20,355 nucleotides of DNA from an uncultured Streptococcus sp. (GTDB lineage Bacteria > Bacillota > Bacilli > Lactobacillales > Streptococcaceae): contig CAAEFF010000031.1 in the NCBI GenBank assembly GCA_900755085.1, positions 1-20,355 of the forward strand, given 5' to 3'. Made by a program: the position numbers and the translations under genes. The notes below the pieces were generated by a model. The model saw nothing but the letters and a program-made list of their open reading frames with translations. It was not told the origin of the DNA and searched no databases. Below are positions 14,770 to 20,355 of this stretch, piece by piece; the stretch's first letter is position 1, and every line of letters begins with the position of its first letter.

Positions 14770-16031
14770 CATTTTCTCAATTCTTGTAAGAGTGTTCGTG
14801 CTTTTTCTAAATTAAAGGGTTTGTTTTCAAGGAGTTGGCTGACCAATCGGGGAACTTCCTCTTCCTTCGCTCCTGCTAGAAGGGCTAGAGAGCGTGCTTG
14901 GAGTTTCATATGTCCTGCTTGAATCCCTGTGGTGACAAGGGCTTTGAGGGCCGCAAAATTCTGCGCTAAACCGAGAGAAGCGATGATACCTGCTAATTCA
15001 ACAGCAGTAGGCTCTCCTAGCAAACGGTGGCTGACTTGAACCGTTGGGTTGAGGCCAATCGAGCCTCCTTTTGTCGCAACCGGCATTGGCAAGGTGATCT
15101 CTCCATAGAGTTTTTTCTCTTCTGGCTGACTTGTCCAGCGACTCAAGCCCTTGTATGGGCCGCTTTGTGCGGCATAGGCATGGGCTCCTGCTTCGATGGC
15201 CCGCCAGTCATTGCCTGTGGCAAGGACCAGGGCATCAATCCCGTTAAAAATCCCCTTGTTATGAGTCGCTGCACGGTAAGGATCCACTTGAGCCAGTTGA
15301 CTAGCTAACTCCATACGCTGGGCAATAGCAGTGGCTTCCTCAGGATCCCGACTCAATGCTTTAAAATCGATGGCACACCGTGCACTCACCAAAGAGCGCG
15401 TGGCCAAGTTAGATAAAATCGCCATCAGGACCTGCCCTCCAGAGAGTTCTTGGATGCGATCCGTCAGAGCTTCCAGCATGGTGTTGAGCATATTGGCCCC
15501 CATGGCTTCTTTGGGATCAACCGCCAAGTAGACAATGAGAAAGTCTCCCTTGTTTTCGACCCAAAGATCCCTCGCTCCGCCTCCACGCTTGATGATAGAA
15601 GGATAGGCTTCATTAGCCAGCTGAAGAAGAGTTTTCTTGTCTTCTAGGATGCGCTTGCTAGCCATTTCCACATCCCTAACATCTGTCAGAGCAATTTCCC
15701 CAATCATTTGGCGTTGGTGAACCTTAGTGGTGAAGCCACCTGATCGTTGGATGATCTTCGCTGCATAGCTGGCTGCAGCAACGACGGAAGGCTCTTCTGT
15801 GACCATAGGAAGGACATAGTCTTGGCCATTAATCAGAAAATAAGGGGCTAAGCTAAAAGGGAGATCAAATGTAGACAGAACATTTTCCGTTAGTTGATCC
15901 GCAATGGAAAGAGGAAGTCCCTGTTGTTCTTTTAATATCTGAGCTTCGTCCCAAGTTAAGAGGCCTTCCTTCAGTAAGGCCTCTATTCGTTCTGTGGGAG
16001 AAAGTTTTGCAAAACCTGGTAATCGTGCCAT
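14769..16031 (-). CDS. mvaA: Hydroxymethylglutaryl-CoA reductase, class II
   Basis: Reduces HMG-CoA to mevalonate with two NAD(P)H. The 420-residue soluble protein has no membrane domain, as in bacterial class II enzymes. The expected catalytic residues are visible: E80 in EEPSVVAAAS, K259 in THNKGIFNGIDAL, D275 in ATGNDWRAIEAG and H374 in GIQAGHMKLQAR. The relative spacing is that of the Pseudomonas mevalonii enzyme. GGSIGLNPTVQVSHRLLG is also conserved. The ATG overlaps the mvaS stop as TAATG, so its translation is coupled to mvaS. It ends at a strong terminator. Confidence 0.96.
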   Translation of the reverse strand: MARLPGFAKLSPTERIEALLKEGLLTWDEAQILKEQQGLPLSIADQLTENVLSTFDLPFSLAPYFLINGQDYVLPMVTEEPSVVAAASYAAKIIQRSGGFTTKVHQRQMIGEIALTDVRDVEMASKRILEDKKTLLQLANEAYPSIIKRGGGARDLWVENKGDFLIVYLAVDPKEAMGANMLNTMLEALTDRIQELSGGQVLMAILSNLATRSLVSARCAIDFKALSRDPEEATAIAQRMELASQLAQVDPYRAATHNKGIFNGIDALVLATGNDWRAIEAGAHAYAAQSGPYKGLSRWTSQPEEKKLYGEITLPMPVATKGGSIGLNPTVQVSHRLLGEPTAVELAGIIASLGLAQNFAALKALVTTGIQAGHMKLQARSLALLAGAKEEEVPRLVSQLLENKPFNLEKARTLLQELRK

Positions 16032-17203
16032 TATTTTTCTACTTTCTGGTAAATACGCTGGTGTTCGTTAATCTCCGTCAAAGCATAGGTTTGCTTGAAA
16101 TTAGGTTCAAAGACCTGATTGCCATGAAGATCCAAATCCACTTCCTCATAGAACATCTGTTCGTACTCAGCCACACTAAGGACGGTTCGTTGATCCAGTT
16201 TTTCCATACGTTTGTGATCTAAGAGTTGTTCAAAACCAGGAACGAGGTCCGCACTAAAGATCTCAGAGACAGCCCCACTTCCATAACTAAAGAGAGCAAT
16301 CCGATCTCCAGCTTTAAGCTGTGGATGATTTTCTAACAGAGATAGCAAACCTAAGAAGAGGGAGCCAGTGTAAATATTTCCGATACGCTGGCTGTACAAA
16401 ATAGATTGATCAAAGTTGTACTGTAACTGAGCTTTTTTCTCTTCAGATAGGGACTTGTCCAAAATTTTTTTCAAGCCCTTCAGCGCCAATTTTGGATAAG
16501 GCAAATGGAAACAAACAGCCGCAAAATCTGTTAGGTCGAGACCTGTCTGTTTCTGGTATTCAGACCAAGTTGTTTTCAAGGAATCTAGGTATTGCTGGGT
16601 TGAATAGAGCCCATTGACAAATGGCGTTGTGGCGTAATTCGGGCGCCAAAAATCCATAACATCACGTGTTTGAGCCACATTGTCATCATGAAAAGCTAAG
16701 ATACGAGGGTTGTGGCTAATCAGCATAGCCACTGCACCAGATCCTTGTGTCGGTTCTCCGGGAGTTCCAATTCCATATTTAGCAATGTCACTGGCAATGA
16801 CCAAGACCTTACTTTGCGGAAATTTTTCAACATGGAGTTTTGCATAATCCAAGGCAGCCGTTGCAGCATAGCAGGCTTCTTTCATCTCAAAAGAACGGGC
16901 AAAAGGCTGGATGTCTAGCAAACCATGGACAAAAACAGCCGCAGCTTTACTCTGGTCAATCCCAGATTCCGTCGCAAGAATCACCATGTCGATTGCTTGT
17001 TTATCTTGGTCTGTCAAAATATCATCTGCAGCAGTTGCGGCCAGTGTGACGATATCTTCGGTGATCGGTGCAATACTTTGTTCTTTTAAGAGAAGACCCT
17101 TGCTTAATTTCTCAGGATCGGTATCACGAGCAGCAGCTAAATCTTCTAAACGCAAGACATAAGGGCTCGTCGCAAAACCAATCTTATCAATCCCAATTGT
17201 CAT
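16031..17203 (-). CDS. mvaS: Hydroxymethylglutaryl-CoA synthase
   Basis: Condenses acetyl-CoA with acetoacetyl-CoA to HMG-CoA, the committed entry to the mevalonate pathway. The 390-residue thiolase-fold protein carries the catalytic set at the positions known in Gram-positive enzymes: E79 (ATESGIDQSKAAA), C111 (FEMKEACYAATAAL) and H233 (VCFHLPYPKLALKG). TQGSGAVAML and IGNIYTGSLFLGLLSLL are also conserved. AGAGGTTAAGA immediately precedes the ATG. It is the first gene of the two-gene mvaS-mvaA operon, convergent to the operon that uses its product. Confidence 0.97.
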   Translation of the reverse strand: MTIGIDKIGFATSPYVLRLEDLAAARDTDPEKLSKGLLLKEQSIAPITEDIVTLAATAADDILTDQDKQAIDMVILATESGIDQSKAAAVFVHGLLDIQPFARSFEMKEACYAATAALDYAKLHVEKFPQSKVLVIASDIAKYGIGTPGEPTQGSGAVAMLISHNPRILAFHDDNVAQTRDVMDFWRPNYATTPFVNGLYSTQQYLDSLKTTWSEYQKQTGLDLTDFAAVCFHLPYPKLALKGLKKILDKSLSEEKKAQLQYNFDQSILYSQRIGNIYTGSLFLGLLSLLENHPQLKAGDRIALFSYGSGAVSEIFSADLVPGFEQLLDHKRMEKLDQRTVLSVAEYEQMFYEEVDLDLHGNQVFEPNFKQTYALTEINEHQRIYQKVEK

Positions 17204-17241
17204 TCTTAACCTCTTTTTTATTTGATATCTACTAGTATATT

Positions 17242-17280
17242 TCGTTACTATTTTACCATATTTAAGGGTAAAACTCCCTT
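17242..17280 (-). promoter_or_regulatory. mvaS promoter with a dyad in the -35 area
   Basis: On the minus strand an extended -10, TGG-TAAAAT (-10 at 17255-17250), runs on into AGTAACGA. There is no good -35 box. Where it should be lies the dyad AAGGG-N7-CCCTT (17264-17280), which could be an operator. TAAAATAGTAACGA (17255-17242) matches the mvaK1 upstream motif in 13 of 14 bases. Confidence 0.5.
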
Positions 17281-17360
17281 GAAAAAACTAGATCAGCAAG
17301 GAAATCATTCTTGGGACCGATTTTGCAATGATTCAAAGAAAAAATAAAGAATCTATCAGA

Positions 17361-17384
17361 AAAAGCCATCCTCAGATGGCTTTT
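17361..17384 (-). terminator. Terminator after the 92-residue membrane protein gene
   Basis: AAAAGCCATC (17361-17370) pairs perfectly with GATGGCTTTT (17375-17384) around four bases. On the minus strand it is followed by a further T and CTG, seven bases after the stop. Confidence 0.85.
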
Positions 17385-17390
17385 CAACTC

Positions 17391-17669
17391 TTATGTTTGC
17401 TTATCTTTTTTAGGGTTGCTCATGATTCGTATGAAGAGTTCTTTGCATTTGTCTCTTAGAACTTTTTCGTAGAAGACGATTAAAGCGATGTACACAATCA
17501 GAAAGTTCAAGGTCAAATAGAACAAGTCAAATGAATTACGGGCATAGTAAGTCGCTGATTGATAGGAGGGGAGGGCTCCTAGGATCACCCAAGGAAGATA
17601 CTTGATATACTTGTTTATCATCATACAGCACCTCACATACTTTAAAGGATTTGTTTTTTTCACTATCAT
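17391..17669 (-). CDS. Small membrane protein of unknown function
   Basis: A 92-residue protein I do not recognise. It has a basic N-terminus with two adjacent cysteines (RCCMM, about 13-17), two hydrophobic stretches (about 24-38 and 48-67, the second NFLIVYIALIVFYEKV), and a basic, Lys-rich tail ending KKDKQT. AAAAGGAGTACA before the ATG is a strong ribosome site, so translation from this start is likely; an ATG pair at residues 16-17 is a weaker alternative. A consensus cre site lies 21 bases upstream and a clear terminator follows, so it behaves as a single-gene unit. It could be a small regulator of a transporter or an orphan bacteriocin-immunity-like protein; neither is shown. Confidence 0.65.
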   Translation of the reverse strand: MIVKKTNPLKYVRCCMMINKYIKYLPWVILGALPSYQSATYYARNSFDLFYLTLNFLIVYIALIVFYEKVLRDKCKELFIRIMSNPKKDKQT

Positions 17670-17690
17670 TGTACTCCTTTTGAGTGGAAA

Positions 17691-17705
17691 TGCAAGCGAT
17701 TACAT
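17691..17705 (-). promoter_or_regulatory. Catabolite-response element (cre) before the small membrane protein gene
   Basis: Read on the minus strand, ATGTAATCGCTTGCA satisfies every fixed position of WTGNAANCGNWNNCW. It lies between the preceding terminator and the ribosome site, in or just after the probable promoter (TTGGTT and TGTAAT or TATAGA nearby), a repression position. Confidence 0.7.
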
Positions 17706-17719
17706 CTATAAAAAATAAA

Positions 17720-17743
17720 AACCAATGCTATTTGGCATTGGTT
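17720..17743 (-). terminator. Terminator overlapping the exporter stop codon
   Basis: AACCAATGC (17720-17728) pairs with GCATTGGTT (17735-17743) around six bases. On the minus strand it is followed by TTTTTATTTTTT. The upstream arm and loop contain the last codons and the stop of the ThrE-type small subunit. Confidence 0.85.
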
Positions 17744-18198
17744 AGTTTTCTGATTTGGGCTTGTTGGTAGGAATGGTAGAGTTTCAAGACGACAGACCCA
17801 CTAGCCATCCCGATGGAGATGACCAAGGCCAGGATAACAACCAGTGTCACGCTAGTTACTGCCTGTCGATATTGGCCGCTGACAAAGAAGGAAGTGGTCC
17901 GATAGGAAATATATCCAGGGACCAGGGGAGCGAGAATGGACAGCATAAAGACCACGACAGGCGTCTTGTATACGATACTTAAAATCTGACTGATACAGGA
18001 ACCCGCAATGGCTGCGATAAAGGTAGCAACGATGACATTGGTAGGCCCCTTTAGGACATAGTAGAGCAACCAAATACTCATGCCCAATACACCACCAGGG
18101 ATGAGCATGGAACGTTGGACATTTAAGACAATTAAAAAGGTGATAATGGCAATCAAACTAGCCACCGCTTGGATAAAGAATTCTGTTAGGTTCATCAT
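17728..18198 (-). CDS. ThrE-type threonine/serine exporter, small (YjjB-like) subunit
   Basis: A 156-residue membrane protein with about five hydrophobic segments. It corresponds to the C-terminal half of ThrE (the YjjB/DUF3815 part). The conserved LAPLVPG (about 89-95) echoes PFVPG in the partner subunit. In Corynebacterium one fused ThrE exports threonine and serine; in E. coli the split pair YjjP/YjjB is linked to succinate export, so the substrate here is open. It starts one base after the stop of the partner gene, with no strong ribosome site of its own, which suggests coupled translation. The MM start gives two equivalent choices. Confidence 0.85.
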   Translation of the reverse strand: MMNLTEFFIQAVASLIAIITFLIVLNVQRSMLIPGGVLGMSIWLLYYVLKGPTNVIVATFIAAIAGSCISQILSIVYKTPVVVFMLSILAPLVPGYISYRTTSFFVSGQYRQAVTSVTLVVILALVISIGMASGSVVLKLYHSYQQAQIRKLTNAK

Positions 18199-18199
18199 G

Positions 18200-18958
18200 T
18201 TATTTCATAAGGACGAGGGCGACAGTGGTACCGGCACCGAGAGCAAGGGTAATGAGCAATGTTTCAAAAAGCTTACTCATTCCAGAGTTGAGGTGGTTGT
18301 TCATGAGATCTCGGACAGCATTGGTCATTGCAATTCCAGGAACGAACGGCATAACGCAACCTGCAATAATCAGGTCCGTATTAGAGGGAAGCCCACTATA
18401 GCGCGCCCAAATATGGGCCAAAAAACCAAAGATAAAGGCAGCAGCAAAGGCAGTTACAAAGGGAATGCGAACGTATTTCTCCACTACAAGAGAGAAAGCA
18501 AAGGCAAAAATTGTGGCGATTCCTGCTCCAATCGCATCATAGAAATTTCCACCAAACATGATGGAAAAAAATGGAGCACTCAAGGTTGCTGCAAGGGTCA
18601 ATTGCAGATTGGTATATGGAACCGGTTTGCTCTTTAAGTGGAGTAGGGCTTGGTAAGCCTCTTCAAGATTGATTTGACCAGACACTAATTGACGAGAAAT
18701 TTGATTGACATCACAGACCTTTTCGATATTGTAATTGGTCCGCAGAATCCGTTTCATCCGCGTGATATTGGCATTTTCAATTGAAAAGAAAATAGCAACT
18801 GGCATTGCTAAGGCATTGCAATCAGTGATCCCTTGAGAGTGAGCAATACGGATCATAGTATCCTCAACCCGGTGGATCTCAGAGCCACTTTCCAACAGAA
18901 GGGTTCCTGCCATCATCAGGACATCGATCACTTGGTTGATCTCTTTTGACTCTTCCAT
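18200..18958 (-). CDS. ThrE-type threonine/serine exporter, large (YjjP-like) subunit
   Basis: A 252-residue protein. A soluble N-terminal domain (about 1-110) carries the family motif LLLESGSEIHRVEDTMIRIA (21-40). About five membrane helices follow (about 118-250), with the conserved GCVMPFVPGIAMTNAVRDLM (200-219) of the YjjP/DUF1212 family. Together with the next gene it would form a secondary exporter of small amino or organic acids in the cytoplasmic membrane. AAGGAAA at 18961-18967 precedes the ATG. It is the first gene of a two-gene operon. Confidence 0.87.
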   Translation of the reverse strand: MEESKEINQVIDVLMMAGTLLLESGSEIHRVEDTMIRIAHSQGITDCNALAMPVAIFFSIENANITRMKRILRTNYNIEKVCDVNQISRQLVSGQINLEEAYQALLHLKSKPVPYTNLQLTLAATLSAPFFSIMFGGNFYDAIGAGIATIFAFAFSLVVEKYVRIPFVTAFAAAFIFGFLAHIWARYSGLPSNTDLIIAGCVMPFVPGIAMTNAVRDLMNNHLNSGMSKLFETLLITLALGAGTTVALVLMK

Positions 18959-18988
18959 AATTTCCTTCTTACTAAATAATCTGCTTCT

Positions 18989-18997
18989 ATTATAGCA
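18989..18997 (-). promoter_or_regulatory. Extended -10 promoter of the ThrE-type operon
   Basis: On the minus strand TGC-TATAAT, with perfect -10 at 18994-18989, about 30 bases before the start codon. The -35 region is poor, as is common with extended -10 promoters. Confidence 0.65.
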
Positions 18998-19083
18998 AAA
19001 AAGAACGAGAGACAGAACTAAAATTTTGCAATTCTAGTGTGTTTCTTGTCCTTGATTTTTTGAATGCTTCATAAGAAAATGCT

Positions 19084-19197
19084 TTAACTGATGTGATGGT
19101 GCTGGATGGTGATATCCTGGACGAGAAGGGTTGCTAAAAAGAGCAAAGCAATCATGCTAAAGAGCCAGATAGTGAGAAATATAAAGGTTAAAAACAT
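19084..19197 (-). CDS. 37-residue single-span membrane peptide
   Basis: A short open frame on the minus strand, ATG at 19197 and TAA at 19084-19086. The product starts MFLTFIFLTIWLFSMIALLF, continues as one hydrophobic span to about residue 26, and ends in a polar tail with three consecutive His (HHHIS). AAGGGGTGATC ends two bases before the ATG and is an excellent match to the 16S anti-Shine-Dalgarno partner. A consensus promoter lies just upstream. I do not recognise the peptide. It could be a type I toxin-like peptide or a small regulator of a membrane protein; hydrophobicity alone does not decide. No clear terminator follows, only the direct repeat AAGCATT. Confidence 0.6.
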   Translation of the reverse strand: MFLTFIFLTIWLFSMIALLFLATLLVQDITIQHHHIS

Positions 19198-19229
19198 AAG
19201 ATCACCCCTTCTAGATTCTTTACAAGATC

Positions 19230-19258
19230 ACTATAACACTTAAAGAAAACGCTGTCAA
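19230..19258 (-). promoter_or_regulatory. Consensus promoter of the small peptide gene
   Basis: On the minus strand there is TTGACA (19258-19253), exactly 17 bases, then TATAGT (19235-19230), about 33 bases before the ATG. It is one of the best promoters in the window, and it has no other downstream gene than the 37-codon frame. Confidence 0.75.
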
Positions 19259-19331
19259 AGACTTGTGTGTAGGAGAAAAAACTCTTTCAATATTCTGAAT
19301 TGTCTTGAGAAAGACTGTTCGAGCTACACCA

Positions 19332-19359
19332 AAAAACCAGCCGTTTCCGACTGGTTTTT
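19332..19359 (-). terminator. pflB terminator
   Basis: On the minus strand AAAAACCAGTCG pairs with CGGCTGGTTTTT (one G-U pair) around a GAAA tetraloop, and the T-tract continues as TTTTTTGG. It follows the pflB stop by about 16 bases. Confidence 0.9.
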
Positions 19360-19375
19360 AGAATCTAGTTGAATC

Positions 19376-20355
19376 TTAGCTCAATGAATCATCCATTGAA
19401 AGAACTTCGTGGAAGACACGTTGTGTCAATTCAGTTTTTTGTTCTGGAGTAAGGTATTTGGTGTTTACACAGTATCCAGAGATACGAACGATAACATCTT
19501 CACCATTCATGATCTTGTCATAGACATCTTTAAGGTCCATAACGTTCAAGTTACAGTGTTGACCACCATTTTCAAAGTAACCATCAAGGATTGTTACCAA
19601 GTTGTCAACTTGTTCGTCACGAGTTTTACCAAGTGCACGAGGAGATACTTGAGTAGTAAGTGAGATACCATCAGCTGCGTAACCAAAGTCAAGGCTAGCA
19701 AGTGAGTTCAAGTTTTGCAACCATCCACCACGAGCTTTGTTAGATGGGTTAGCACCTGGAGAGAAGAATTCCAATTTGCTAGTGTTCACAGAACCATCTT
19801 CGTTGAGGTATACCCCTTTGTGGACTGGTGAGTTACCAGTTTGTTTAGAGTAAGCAACGTTTGAAGTGATGGTAAGAAGTGATACAGTAGCTTCAGCATC
19901 TTTGTAAAGTTTGTGGCTGCGAAGACGAGTAGTGTAAGCTTCGATCAACCATTCTGCCAATTCGTTAGAACGAGGATCATCTTCACCCCAACGTGGGTAT
20001 TCACCGATTGTTTCGTAGTCGTAGATGTAGCCATCTTCGTCACGGATTGGTTTAACGGTAGCGTATTTAATGGCTGACAAAGTATCAACAGTGTTGGCAA
20101 ATCCACAGATACCGAATCCCATGTTTGCGCGTTGGTGAGTTGGCAAGAAGGCCATTTGAACTGCTTCGTAGTTGTACTTATCCGTCATGTAGTGGATGAT
20201 GTTCAAAGCATCTACGTAAGTATCAGTCAACCAGTCAAGTGATTTTTCGAAGTTCGCTTTAACAGATTCGAATTCAAGAACTTCATCACGGATAGGTTCG
20301 ATGTCAAATACTTTGTAGTCTTTATGAACATCGTCGTAACCACCGTTCAAACCAG
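19376..20355 (-). CDS. pflB: Pyruvate formate-lyase, C-terminal part (runs off the window)
   Basis: The last roughly 326 residues of formate acetyltransferase, which splits pyruvate with CoA into acetyl-CoA and formate during anaerobic sugar fermentation. The glycyl-radical loop VIVRISGYCVNTKYLT is present, with the radical Gly in RISGY, so the activated site is intact; the paired active-site cysteines lie upstream, outside the window. Other conserved stretches are ANMGFGICGFANTVDTLSAI, GYPRW-like EYPRWGEDDPRSNELAEWL and GNSPVHKGVYLNEDG. The reading frame continues past the window edge (Gly-Leu-Asn-Gly-Gly), so the TTG at 20350 is internal and not a start. Codon use is strongly biased, as expected for a highly expressed gene. 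Confidence 0.97.
   Translation of the reverse strand, partial: GLNGGYDDVHKDYKVFDIEPIRDEVLEFESVKANFEKSLDWLTDTYVDALNIIHYMTDKYNYEAVQMAFLPTHQRANMGFGICGFANTVDTLSAIKYATVKPIRDEDGYIYDYETIGEYPRWGEDDPRSNELAEWLIEAYTTRLRSHKLYKDAEATVSLLTITSNVAYSKQTGNSPVHKGVYLNEDGSVNTSKLEFFSPGANPSNKARGGWLQNLNSLASLDFGYAADGISLTTQVSPRALGKTRDEQVDNLVTILDGYFENGGQHCNLNVMDLKDVYDKIMNGEDVIVRISGYCVNTKYLTPEQKTELTQRVFHEVLSMDDSLS

Noticed and set aside
17264..17280. AAGGG/CCCTT dyad as a terminator
   Set aside because: Only five base pairs with a seven-base loop and no T-tract in a useful direction; it fits an operator position better.
18080..18637. 185-codon plus-strand frame across the exporter genes
   Set aside because: Lies fully antisense to two recognised membrane-protein genes and yields a Lys/Asn/Gly-rich product with no family features.
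19000..19083. Antisense RNA promoter for a type I toxin-antitoxin pair with the small peptide
   Set aside because: Plus-strand candidates (TTGTCC or TTGATT) lack a matching -10 at proper spacing, so the toxin-antitoxin call is not supported.

Overview
The window looks like chromosomal DNA of a Streptococcus, probably of the mitis/sanguinis side of the genus. The reasons are a 762-residue PepX with the lactococcal/streptococcal catalytic layout, a CppA-type protein, a RocS-like segregation protein, a complete GHMP-kinase mevalonate cluster of the low-GC Gram-positive type, pyruvate formate-lyase with the RISGYCVNT glycyl-radical loop, consensus CcpA (cre) operators and strong AAGGAG ribosome sites. 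No tRNA, rRNA, insertion sequence, phage gene or CRISPR array is visible. Species is not determined.

Layout. 1-1206 (+) holds a ROK-family regulator that is visibly AT-richer than its neighbours. 1499-1798 (+) is a YbaB/EbfC nucleoid-associated protein. It converges on a DnaQ-like exonuclease (1992-2585, -), with a hairpin-rich repeat (copy A) between them. A RocS-like protein (2639-3133, -) and pepX (3235-5523, -) follow. Divergent from pepX are cppA (5745-6512, +) and a penicillin-binding-protein-like serine hydrolase (6523-7464, +), closed by a terminator.

7631-11445 (+) is the tightly overlapping operon mvaK1-mvaD-mvaK2-fni, which takes mevalonate to IPP/DMAPP. Copy B of the hairpin repeat begins seven bases after the fni stop, followed by a terminator. 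A cre-controlled pair comes next: an exported, C-terminally anchored C69 dipeptidase (11866-13527) and an overlapping PrsW-type intramembrane protease (13520-14347). A 420-base non-coding stretch full of nested hairpins separates this pair from the convergent mvaS-mvaA operon (17203-14769, -), which makes mevalonate from acetoacetyl-CoA. Only the acetoacetyl-CoA thiolase is missing from a full mevalonate route.

17391-18958 (-) contains a 92-residue membrane protein behind a cre site and a two-gene ThrE-type exporter. 19084-19197 (-) is a 37-residue hydrophobic peptide gene with a near-ideal promoter and ribosome site. The window ends inside pflB (-).

The genes are mostly core metabolism. The unusual material is between them: the two copies of a three-hairpin 3'-end repeat, the structured 14370-14770 region bounded by two almost identical terminator hairpins, the small peptide gene, the dipeptidase/PrsW pair, and a sequence motif shared by the promoter regions of the two mevalonate operons.
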